From positions 62,001-126,000 of the forward strand of contig JACKQE010000006.1 in the NCBI GenBank assembly GCA_024233005.1: a stretch of DNA of 64,000 nucleotides, read 5' to 3'. The DNA comes from Akkermansiaceae bacterium. Lineage in GTDB: Bacteria; Verrucomicrobiota; Verrucomicrobiia; Verrucomicrobiales; DEV007. Numbering within the stretch: position 1 is the stretch's first letter; every line of letters starts with the position of its first letter. Position numbers and translations under genes: made by a program. Below are positions 1-7,189 of the stretch, in pieces. The notes below the pieces were generated by a model that saw nothing but the letters and a program-made list of their open reading frames with translations, made no database searches and had not been told where the DNA came from.

Positions 1-674
1 CCTTCCAGGAATGGATGCCCGATGATCCAATCAACGGCCCTTATGAAATCCTGGTCATGAATCCAGGATACATACTGCCGTCCGGTCCCCGCGCGCCCCC
101 CGAGACCACGCCTCACCAGTCCCAGCAGGACATCGAAGACGCCGCCCCGGTCGGGACTCATCGTCATCGCCGAACGGAGAGTGACTTTCCTGGTTTGCGG
201 TGTCGGGGCATTGGCCAGGGCCGCCTCCCAGCGGAGGGCAACTTCCGTGCTGAATCCCCAACGTCCCTTTCCGAGCCCATCGATTTGGCCTGTTTCCTCG
301 TCGTTGTCGGCGTCCTCCCGCTCCGCGTAGATGGTCGCCGTACCGGCCTGCAACCAAACCGCAGGAGGCTTCCCGGCGGCAGCGATGGCCTCGCCCACCG
401 CGCGGGTGGAGGCAATCCGAGAGTGCAAAATCTCCTCGCGGTTCCGGTCGTGGTAACGACAGTTCACACTGCGCCCGGCAAGGTTGATGACCACGTCCGC
501 GCCATCGACCACCTGCCACCACGCACCCGCCGATTCCCCATTCCAAGCCAAGGTTCGCCAGGGCGCGGGGCCGGGGCGCCGACTGAGAACAGTGACGTCA
601 TGACCGCGCGCGTGAAAGTCACGCGCCAGCAGCGTGCCGACCTGACCTGAGCCTCCAGGAAGAACGATTTTCAT
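1..674 (-). CDS. TIGR01777-type NAD-dependent epimerase/dehydratase (SDR39U1-like), 3' end cut by window
   Basis: Reading leftward from an ATG at 674, an open frame of 224 codons runs off the window without a stop, so the C-terminal part (roughly a quarter of a typical 300-residue member) is missing. The N-terminus has the Rossmann nucleotide-binding loop GGSGQVG (residues 7-13), followed by NLAGRSV (64-70) and SRIASTRAVGEAI (about 85-97), which are typical of the TIGR01777 branch of extended SDR proteins. The family is a presumed NAD(P)-dependent sugar-nucleotide or lipid-linked epimerase/reductase; the substrate is generally unknown. It is the third gene of an operon behind a DCC-MBOAT fusion and a small membrane protein. 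Family assignment is firm, the reaction is not. Confidence 0.85.
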   Translation of the reverse strand, partial: MKIVLPGGSGQVGTLLARDFHARGHDVTVLSRRPGPAPWRTLAWNGESAGAWWQVVDGADVVINLAGRSVNCRYHDRNREEILHSRIASTRAVGEAIAAAGKPPAVWLQAGTATIYAEREDADNDEETGQIDGLGKGRWGFSTEVALRWEAALANAPTPQTRKVTLRSAMTMSPDRGGVFDVLLGLVRRGLGGRAGTGRQYVSWIHDQDFIRAVDWIIGHPFLE

Positions 675-696
675 AACGAATTCAAATCGTGTTGGT

Positions 697-1158
697 TCAA
701 TGGGTTGGATTCCCCAAAGCCGCCCAACCATAGACGGCTGTGAGAAGGACAAAGACGACGGTCAGAGCGTGGTAGCCCCACCGATAGATCCAATGAGTGA
801 GGTAGGGCCGGGCATCGAAAACGAAGATCTGCACCAGGAAGCGCAACCCCCAGAAGGCAGCCACAAAACCACAGATGGCCCGGGCCAAAGGACTCCCCGC
901 CGCCAATTCCGGGGCCTTCCAGACCGTGATCCCGATGAAGGCGAGAATGCACAGCACAATGAAGGCCCCGTAAACCCAGAACATTTGTCGGAGCAACGGT
1001 GGCAGCGGGGCGAGAGATGCCCTCCAGGCCAAAGCCCGGGGAGCCAGAGCACTGGCGATGAGAATGCCGCCCTGCAGCAGGGCGCACCCTTGGAGGCAGA
1101 GAGTGAGGTCGGTTTTCATGAGATGGGGATCCCGTCCGGGGTGCATGTCCATGCCCAT
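697..1158 (-). CDS. Small polytopic membrane protein of unknown function
   Basis: I do not recognise a named family. The 153-residue product has about four hydrophobic segments: an N-terminal one at roughly residues 22-45, then roughly 57-79, 90-112 and 125-148. The ATG at 1158 lies 7 bases after the stop of the upstream DCC-MBOAT gene, with a GGGGGAG stretch before it. A second in-frame ATG at 1119 (MKTDLTL) would give a more conventional N-terminus, so the start is uncertain. The tight spacing to both neighbours argues for one transcript, and for a role at the same membrane as the acyltransferase-like partner (inference). Confidence 0.7.
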   Translation of the reverse strand: MGMDMHPGRDPHLMKTDLTLCLQGCALLQGGILIASALAPRALAWRASLAPLPPLLRQMFWVYGAFIVLCILAFIGITVWKAPELAAGSPLARAICGFVAAFWGLRFLVQIFVFDARPYLTHWIYRWGYHALTVVFVLLTAVYGWAALGNPTH

Positions 1159-1165
1159 GGCGGGC

Positions 1166-2350
1166 CTACCAACTCCCCCACCACCGCACCGCCGGAGCCA
1201 GGCAACGCTCCAGAAAGGGGCCGTGAAAGAGGAGCGGAAGAGGCAGAATGACGAAAGCCACGGTCAGAAGACGCGCCGGAAAGCCCGTCCAACGGATCCG
1301 TCGTTGCCACAACGCACCGATGCCTTGGATCAGAAAATAGCCTGTCGGCAGCCCCCAACCGGCTCCCGCCGGGAGACTGATAACCCATTCATGGGCCAGA
1401 CCCGAGAGCAGAAAAGCTGCGAGCAGTCCTGTTTCCGCTCCCCAGCGACGGGTCACGGGCCGGAAAAAGGCGGCGCGGGCGACGTCGCTGAAGGCCAGAT
1501 TCCAGCGCCGTCCCCAAAATTCATCCAGCGACCGGGCGACCCAGGGATCCTGCATGATCCGGGTCACCGGGATTCCTCCCCAGTGCCAGACCCAGGCCAG
1601 CAGATCAAAGCAGCCAAAGTGGAGCAGCGCCAAAAGTGCCACCATGCCACCAACTCCCTGCATCACCGGATCCACCGTCAAACGAGGGAGGACCCGGAGG
1701 AGCCCCAACGCCAGAACGATTCGGAGGAGGCTGATCCAGGGGAACCCCTCACGCAGGGAGGCTCGTGGCACTCCAGGAGCAAAGGCACCTGCGTCCATTC
1801 CAGGCCAAGCCAATCCAAACGCCCAGAGTCGCCATCCCCGGGGACGGCCGGTGGCAGGCAAGGCCCCCAAGGCAAGACCTTTAAAGGCCAGAAACAGCCC
1901 CACTGCCAATGTCCACAGAGCCAACCACGGGGCCTGGCCACGGCTCAGCAAAAAGCCCAGTCCCACCGCCCCGACTGCCAGGAAGGTCCAGCCAAGGCGG
2001 CCCCGGTCCCGCGGTGGCCGGAGGGCACAAGCCCCCGCCAGGCAATGCCGACGGGCGGCGACCATGCCATAAATTTGGGTGAGGAGACCATGAATGCCGG
2101 GCAAAGTCCCCAGCCAGGCGGCGGGCCGGGCCCACCCATAGGCACGGAGACAATGCAACAGGGCATCCACTCCACGCCATTCCACCCCGTCCGCCGTGCG
2201 CAGGAGCATCGCGGCCTCGGCCGCTCCGTCCTCGAATGGCGCGATGACAAATCCCCGAGGCTCCAACCAGGGCCGCAAACGGTCCATTGAACCGGTGCAG
2301 AATCGACAGGTCGCATCGTAGTAGACGGTTCCTTGAAAGGCTGCTTTCAT
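1166..2350 (-). CDS. DCC thiol-disulfide oxidoreductase domain fused to wax-synthase-like MBOAT domain
   Basis: The 394-residue protein combines two recognisable parts. Residues 1-115 are a DCC/DUF393 thioredoxin-like domain with the pair C15-R-F-C18 directly after the YYDATC start. Residues 120-394 are hydrophobic with several membrane segments and carry SLDEFWGRRWN (274-284) and a membrane histidine in SGLAHEW (H320), the arrangement seen in MBOAT_2/wax-synthase-like acyltransferases. The acyl donor and acceptor cannot be read from sequence. It heads an operon with a membrane protein and an epimerase, behind a GbsR-type regulator. The fusion is read through a single open frame with no sign of a frameshift. 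Domain calls are strong; a joint redox-controlled acyl transfer is only an inference. Confidence 0.82.
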   Translation of the reverse strand: MKAAFQGTVYYDATCRFCTGSMDRLRPWLEPRGFVIAPFEDGAAEAAMLLRTADGVEWRGVDALLHCLRAYGWARPAAWLGTLPGIHGLLTQIYGMVAARRHCLAGACALRPPRDRGRLGWTFLAVGAVGLGFLLSRGQAPWLALWTLAVGLFLAFKGLALGALPATGRPRGWRLWAFGLAWPGMDAGAFAPGVPRASLREGFPWISLLRIVLALGLLRVLPRLTVDPVMQGVGGMVALLALLHFGCFDLLAWVWHWGGIPVTRIMQDPWVARSLDEFWGRRWNLAFSDVARAAFFRPVTRRWGAETGLLAAFLLSGLAHEWVISLPAGAGWGLPTGYFLIQGIGALWQRRIRWTGFPARLLTVAFVILPLPLLFHGPFLERCLAPAVRWWGSW

Positions 2351-2358
2351 TTTCTTAT

Positions 2359-2374
2359 TTTCTGTTATTTCTGT
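2359..2374 (-). promoter_or_regulatory. Candidate operator: two tandem ACAGAAA boxes before the DCC-MBOAT operon
   Basis: On the plus strand TTTCTGT occurs at 2359-2365 and again at 2368-2374; on the coding (minus) strand these read ACAGAAA twice, 9 bases apart, ending 9 bases upstream of the ATG at 2350. The same heptamer, in inverted and direct copies, lies upstream of the GbsR-type regulator gene (2958-2990). Sharing between the regulator and its neighbour suggests a binding site for that regulator. The position so close to the start codon would suit repression. Confidence 0.5.
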
Positions 2375-2394
2375 CGGTTAAGAAATTCTAAGAC

Positions 2395-2421
2395 AAAAAA
2401 AGGGAGGCGTTCTCACCCCTT
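2395..2421 (-). terminator. Possible weak rho-independent terminator after the GbsR-type gene
   Basis: On the minus strand AAGGGG, a 9-base loop and TCCCTT (with one G-T pair) are followed by a run of T residues. The stem starts inside the last codons of the regulator gene and the T run ends about 45 bases before the DCC-MBOAT start. The stem is short, so termination may be partial. If real, it separates the regulator transcript from the downstream operon. Confidence 0.35.
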
Positions 2422-2949
2422 CAAACCGAGCAAGCGGAACAGCTTGTCTCCCATGCGAAAGAGGCGAACGGCGGTGGGTGTCTCAAGGCGGTTCACTTTC
2501 TCGTAGAAATCCACGCCCAACTCGAAAAATTCCTGCAACTGTTCCAGGCGTTGCCTCGTGTGGATCGCCGCCCCTCCCGTTTCCCGGGCCGACTCCTCCA
2601 CACATTCCCGGAGCATCGCGATGGTCGGATCGATCTCCCGGCGTTTCCGTTCCGTGATGATAACCCGGAACATTTCGAAAACATCTTTCATCGATTCGAA
2701 ATGATCGCGACGGTCCTCGGGGAGATGGGTCACCTTCACAATGCCCCAGTTCTGCAATTCCTTGAGGCTGTTGCTGACATTGGATCGCGCCACTCCCAGG
2801 GTCCCGCAAATCTCCTCGGCATGGAGGGGACGCTCCGCAATGAAAAGGAGGGCGTGAATCTGCGCCACCGTGCGATTGATTCCCCACTTGGTGCCCATTT
2901 CCCCCCAATGGAGGATGAATTTTTGTGTTGCCGGAGTGAGATCTTTCAT
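2413..2949 (-). CDS. GbsR/MarR family transcriptional regulator
   Basis: The 178-residue protein has a winged helix-turn-helix at about residues 25-90 (segments HALLFIAERPLHAEEI and VARSNVSNSLKELQNWGIV are recognisable) with a helical C-terminal dimerisation part. This is the layout of the GbsR group of MarR-like regulators, first known from control of choline/glycine betaine genes in Bacillus; members in other phyla control diverse targets. It lies 62 bases upstream of the DCC-MBOAT operon on the same strand, and both promoters carry TTTCTGT/ACAGAAA boxes. That makes autoregulation and control of the operon the simplest reading. The effector is unknown. Confidence 0.85.
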   Translation of the reverse strand: MKDLTPATQKFILHWGEMGTKWGINRTVAQIHALLFIAERPLHAEEICGTLGVARSNVSNSLKELQNWGIVKVTHLPEDRRDHFESMKDVFEMFRVIITERKRREIDPTIAMLRECVEESARETGGAAIHTRQRLEQLQEFFELGVDFYEKVNRLETPTAVRLFRMGDKLFRLLGLKG

Positions 2950-2957
2950 TTCTCTAG

Positions 2958-2990
2958 TTTCTGTTTTTACAGAAATACAGAAAACAGAAT
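2958..2990 (-). promoter_or_regulatory. Candidate autoregulatory operator: TTTCTGT-N4-ACAGAAA plus two further half-sites
   Basis: A perfect inverted repeat TTTCTGT (2958-2964), 4-base spacer, ACAGAAA (2969-2975) lies just upstream of the regulator ATG at 2949. It is followed on the plus strand by ACAGAAA at 2977-2983 and ACAGAAT at 2984-2990. The cluster is AT-rich within a GC-rich region and matches the two heptamers before the DCC-MBOAT gene. A dimeric winged-helix protein would bind such a palindrome. Confidence 0.55.
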
Positions 2991-3057
2991 TCGCAAGAAG
3001 TTTTTTCTCCAGGTCGCGGTCGGAGGCTTCCGGACCGGGCAGAAACCGCCCCCATTG

Positions 3058-4983
3058 TCAGCGAACTTTGAGTCCCTGCACTTTGTCCGAGGTAGGCAGA
3101 TAGCGGTAATACACCTCCAGCATCAAGGTCGCCCAGCAGGAATTGATGAGTTGCCCGTCGACGTAATCGTGGAGCTTGGTGTTGGCCGGCGTCCAGGAAC
3201 CGTCGGCATTTTGCGCATCGAGGATCTTCTTCTGGAACTTGCCATTGAAGGTATCCCAGGTCTTGCCCCCCTCCATGAAATAGGCCTGCATGTTGTAATA
3301 CGGCGCGTAGAGATTGGCACTCATGGCGGGACTGGGAAAACTCTTGTCAAGGTAGGCGAGACCTTTCCGAACATGTTCGGAATCCCCTTCGTTCCAAATC
3401 TGCAGGGCCAGCACCGCGGCACCGGTCAGGGAAGGTTTGCCGTCCGGCTCGGTTAAGACGTATTTGAATCCCCCGTTGGGTCCCTGGGCCTCCTTGACGC
3501 ATTTGATGGCTTTGTCCAAGGCCTTGTCGACCCCGCTGAATTTCTTGCCGGTGTTGTGGGCGGCCTTGAGCGCCTGAATCTGCCATCCCCCAACGGAGAG
3601 GTCACTTCTCGCGCTCGAGGCCCGATAAGCATAGTCCCAGCCTCCCGCCTTGTTCTGGCCGTCGACGATGATTTTCACCGCTTCGCGCAGGGTGGAATCC
3701 AACCTTGGAATTTCGCGACCACTCTCTTTGGTCATCGTAAAAAGCTCGGAAAGGGCATAGGTCGCGATCGCATGTTCATAGACACCGTGGGCGGCGGTTT
3801 TGGGTCCGGCCATCATGTCCTTGTTTTTCTTGGCTCCAGCCATGAGATAGAGCGTTCCATTAACCACGGCGTCGCCATATTTGGCAGACTCGGGAGTTTC
3901 GCAATGCCCAAGGAATGCCAACAACGCCAGCCCGGTGCAGGCAAAGGGCGCATCCACGCCCCAGGAGCCGTCCGAGTTCTGTTTGGAAGCCAGAAAGTCG
4001 AGAGACTTTTTGACCGCGCCTTCCGCACGCTCGTCTCCTCCGCTTTCACGGAGCCGTTTGAGGCGCTGGGAAGCACTGCAGCGGGAACGCATCTGGGCCG
4101 GGATGGCGCCCATGTTCGACACATCCCCGAAACCGCTCATCGACATGCCGAAGTCCCCGGCATCACCGGTCGCGCCGATCATCGCGAAATTGTTGTTCGG
4201 ATCGACAATCTGGGGAACCGCCGTAGGGGAAAAGGCCTCGACCGAGACAACCGGAGTGGCCTGCGACATGGTCGCGGAAGTCTTGCGGGACACCTTGTTG
4301 AGCTGGACATTCTCCACCGTGGAAGCCTCCTCGCCCGCCACCGAACTGACCGACAACTGGGGTGGCGCGGAAACCGGAACCGTCAGGGCCACCAGGCCCA
4401 GGATGAAGAAAATCGCCGCATGCACCGCGATGGCAGCGGTCAAGGCACCGACCTTTTCTCTGGCATCGCTTTTCTTTTCGGCGGCGTGCACCGCCTCCCC
4501 CTCCCCGACGATGAGCATGCGCTCGTGATGCTCTCCGCCTCCTTCCAGCGCAACCACCCTCCCGTGGTCCGGCTCGTCCAGCGACGCTGCGGCGGGAGCG
4601 CCCGCGAGCTCTTCTTCCGCATTGATGCCAGGATCGAGGGAAGCCGCCATCCCAATGTGATTCCGGGCAACCGCGACTCGCCCCTGTCCCAGGCAGATAC
4701 GCCCGAGCAAGAGATGGGCGTGGGCGTTCTGCGGCTGGGTCCGCAGAAAATCTTCCAACAACCCGATGGCCGACTCCACCCCGCTCCCGGTTCGGGAGAG
4801 CACGCGCGCGGTAAACAGGAGATTTTCCTCGTCTCCGGGGATCAGCGGGGCTTCCAAAAGTGCCTGGCTGGCTTCTTCCAAACGATGCTGGGTGACCAAA
4901 CGCTCGACCAGCGATCTCCGGGTCGTCCAGTTGTCAGGGGCAGCCGCCAAGGCCTTTTCTAGGAGAGTGAGATCGTCGGACAT
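3058..4983 (-). CDS. TPR / transmembrane / prenyltransferase-fold (squalene-cyclase-like repeat) protein
   Basis: The 641-residue protein has three parts. Residues 1-125 look like TPR-type helical repeats (for example NAHAHLLLGRICLGQGR). A single membrane helix lies at about 178-205. The C-terminal half (about 310-641) carries four QW-like repeats of the form QNxxGxW: QNSDGSWG, QNKAGGWDY, QGPNGGF and QNADGSW, which mark an alpha/alpha-barrel of the terpene cyclase/prenyltransferase superfamily. The acidic DxDD motif of squalene-hopene cyclases is not visible, so cyclase activity is doubtful. The topology suggests cytoplasmic TPRs and an extracytoplasmic barrel. Proteins of this layout occur in Verrucomicrobiota and Planctomycetota without an assigned role. 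Confidence 0.8.
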   Translation of the reverse strand: MSDDLTLLEKALAAAPDNWTTRRSLVERLVTQHRLEEASQALLEAPLIPGDEENLLFTARVLSRTGSGVESAIGLLEDFLRTQPQNAHAHLLLGRICLGQGRVAVARNHIGMAASLDPGINAEEELAGAPAAASLDEPDHGRVVALEGGGEHHERMLIVGEGEAVHAAEKKSDAREKVGALTAAIAVHAAIFFILGLVALTVPVSAPPQLSVSSVAGEEASTVENVQLNKVSRKTSATMSQATPVVSVEAFSPTAVPQIVDPNNNFAMIGATGDAGDFGMSMSGFGDVSNMGAIPAQMRSRCSASQRLKRLRESGGDERAEGAVKKSLDFLASKQNSDGSWGVDAPFACTGLALLAFLGHCETPESAKYGDAVVNGTLYLMAGAKKNKDMMAGPKTAAHGVYEHAIATYALSELFTMTKESGREIPRLDSTLREAVKIIVDGQNKAGGWDYAYRASSARSDLSVGGWQIQALKAAHNTGKKFSGVDKALDKAIKCVKEAQGPNGGFKYVLTEPDGKPSLTGAAVLALQIWNEGDSEHVRKGLAYLDKSFPSPAMSANLYAPYYNMQAYFMEGGKTWDTFNGKFQKKILDAQNADGSWTPANTKLHDYVDGQLINSCWATLMLEVYYRYLPTSDKVQGLKVR

Positions 4984-5058
4984 GGTCTGTTATGGGTGGT
5001 GTTGACGCCGAACATTTCAACACACCGAGGACCAGGAAGCAATGGTTTCCTGTCACTT

Positions 5059-6105
5059 TCAGGCTAAGTCCACCCGCACGCTGCCATTGCGTGCGCTTTC
5101 ATAAATGGCACAGATCAAGGCCACGGCACGACGCGCTTCCTCACCGGACACGGAGGGCGCGTGACCAGCCTCGATGGCCCGGACCACGTCCTCGAAGTTC
5201 CGCAGGTGACCGGTGAAGTTGATCGCTGAGGGATCATTCGCCCCCAACCCTCGGGCAGCCCCCTGCATCAGCGTGGCGCGGACCTCCTCATCCTCCGGTT
5301 GAGGATCAGAGAAATCCCAAACCCGGAAAGCCTCGTCGGCGAGAAAAACGGACCCCCGGTCGCCGCAGAGGTGAACTTCCGCGGGGTGCCCGGTACTCGA
5401 CCAGCAAGCGGTTGATCCTTGGATGACTCCGCGCGCGCCGCTGGCAAATTCCAAAATGGCCACCGCGGTGTCTTCGACTTCGATGCCGGTGTGGGCAAGG
5501 CAGGCCGTGCTCGCGCAAACGCTGGTGACGGGGCCTCCCAAATACAACAGTTGGTCGATCAAATGGATGGATTGGTTCATCAGCGCGCCTCCGCCGTCCA
5601 GTGCCCAGGTCCCCCGCCAAGCCCCGGAATCATAGTATTCCTGGGTCCGGAACCATTTCACATAAGCATCACAGAGGCTGAGGCGACCGAACCGTCCCTG
5701 GTCGACCGCTTTCTTCATGGCGGCGACCGCCGGATGAAACCGACGGTTGAAGATCCCCGAAAGCGTCACGCCGGCCTTGCGACAGGCGTCGATCATTTGG
5801 TCGATCCGTTCTGGAGTGACCTCGATCGGTTTCTCGACAATGATGTGTTTGCCGGCGGTGGCGGCGGCGAGAGCCGGTTCGAGATGGGCCCCGCTCGGAG
5901 TGGCGATGGTCACGATTTCAAGCTCGGGATCAGCCAGGAAGGCGTCCAAATCCGTGAAAGCACGGCATCCGAACTCCGTGGCGATCGGTTCAGCGGCATC
6001 GGCACGCCGCGCGTAGACCGAGACCAACTCGCTTCCCGTCATGGCCTGGATGGCCCGGGCGTGGAATTTGGCGATCATGCCGGCTCCGATAATACCGAAT
6101 TTCAT
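5059..6105 (-). CDS. Gfo/Idh/MocA family NAD(P)-dependent oxidoreductase
   Basis: The 348-residue protein starts with a Rossmann dinucleotide site GIIGAGMIAKFH (residues 4-15). The family's EKP motif follows, in EKPIEVTPERIDQ, where the lysine is the usual catalytic residue, and then the C-terminal mixed alpha/beta domain. There is no signal peptide, so it is cytoplasmic, unlike the Tat-exported paralogue at 17033-18409. Family members oxidise or reduce sugars and inositols; the substrate cannot be read from the sequence. It is separated from the secreted-protein gene upstream by a terminator-like hairpin. Confidence 0.9.
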   Translation of the reverse strand: MKFGIIGAGMIAKFHARAIQAMTGSELVSVYARRADAAEPIATEFGCRAFTDLDAFLADPELEIVTIATPSGAHLEPALAAATAGKHIIVEKPIEVTPERIDQMIDACRKAGVTLSGIFNRRFHPAVAAMKKAVDQGRFGRLSLCDAYVKWFRTQEYYDSGAWRGTWALDGGGALMNQSIHLIDQLLYLGGPVTSVCASTACLAHTGIEVEDTAVAILEFASGARGVIQGSTACWSSTGHPAEVHLCGDRGSVFLADEAFRVWDFSDPQPEDEEVRATLMQGAARGLGANDPSAINFTGHLRNFEDVVRAIEAGHAPSVSGEEARRAVALICAIYESARNGSVRVDLA

Positions 6106-6186
6106 AAGTCTGGATCTGAGGAAGGGTTGGTTGAGGGCTGGGAACGGAAAAAGGCAGTGTAAGGGAAAATCCGGGTTCGGAAATCC

Positions 6187-6214
6187 AAAATGTTCCGCGC
6201 AGGCGCGACATTTT
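6187..6214 (-). terminator. Terminator-like hairpin between 6297 and 6105
   Basis: AAAATGT (6187-6193) pairs with ACATTTT (6208-6214), and inside it CGCG (6196-6199) pairs with CGCG (6204-6207) around a CAGG loop, with a two-base bulge. The arms end in T residues in either direction, so it could act on both strands. It lies about 80 bases after the stop of the secreted-protein gene on the minus strand. Confidence 0.45.
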
Positions 6215-6296
6215 CGCTCTCAATCATCGCGCAACCGAACTGAACCGGAGCAGGGGATCTTGACTCCGCGTCCCCTCGAGCGGAACGTCCCGCACG

Positions 6297-6905
6297 TCAA
6301 TTCAAGGAAGCGCGCCGCGCGAGATCACCGGTGATCACGAAATTTCTGACTTCGATGGTGCCGCGCAACGCTCGTAGAGCAATCTTTCCGACCGGCAGCG
6401 TGTGACTGCCGAGATCGACCGCAGGGCGCCCATTGATGGAGGCGGACAATTTCCCATCCCAACGCTTCAGGGCAACATCCGTCCAAGCTCCGACATCCTC
6501 TCCCGTCAATTCCTGACTTCGCATGTCGTCACCGTGAAAGGAGAGTGCCGCGACGGTACCGGAATGCGAGACATCACAGGTCACTTCGCCGAGGGAAAGA
6601 CGGCATTGGGCGCTCTCCTCCAAGCGAAGTCTGACACTGATCACAAAATTGGCGCCATCGACCGGCAAAACGTTGCAAGAAATCGTGCCACTTTCGGTGG
6701 TCGCAACCGCCACCCTTTTTTCACGGTCCAGCCGCCAATGGGCAGCCTTTGCCGAATCGGAAATGGCGCTCCCCTGACAGATCTGCGGAGCCGTGATCCA
6801 GTTGCCGACCGAGTCCCCGATTACCGGAGTGACGCTCAAAGCGACGAGGCCAAGCACGGTGGTAGTTTTGAGGGCAAACGATGTCATGGCGGTCAGAAGT
6901 TGCAT
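6297..6905 (-). CDS. Secreted beta-sandwich (concanavalin/DUF1080-like) protein, hypothetical
   Basis: The 202-residue product has an N-terminal signal-like hydrophobic stretch (TTTVLGLVALSVTPVIG, about residues 14-30). The rest is beta-rich, ending in GKIALRALRGTIEVRNFVI, a pattern like the last strands of DUF1080 and LamG-type lectin folds. No catalytic motif is apparent. A second methionine at residue 8 (MTSFALK) could be the true start. It may bind carbohydrate outside the membrane, which would fit the several DUF1080 proteins in the window, but this is inference from fold resemblance only. Confidence 0.65.
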   Translation of the reverse strand: MQLLTAMTSFALKTTTVLGLVALSVTPVIGDSVGNWITAPQICQGSAISDSAKAAHWRLDREKRVAVATTESGTISCNVLPVDGANFVISVRLRLEESAQCRLSLGEVTCDVSHSGTVAALSFHGDDMRSQELTGEDVGAWTDVALKRWDGKLSASINGRPAVDLGSHTLPVGKIALRALRGTIEVRNFVITGDLARRASLN

Positions 6906-7189
6906 TCACATACCCAAGGAACCGGTTCTTTGGCAGCGTAAAAGCTTTGATCGTCACTCACAAGCAAAAAGTCATCCCTATATCTGATTATCAACGAACA
7001 GCACCTACCCCAGGGAAAGGCCTGCAGGAGTGGCAGCGGACAAAGCGATCGCCCTTGCCGGAGTCGCAACCGTCGCCGGATGCTCTCTCCCGGCCAGACA
7101 GTGTCAGCCAGCGGGGACGAAAGATGACAACTATGACGCGATCGGGTCATTGCAACCGGTTCACCGATCCTCTATGACAGAGACAGACC

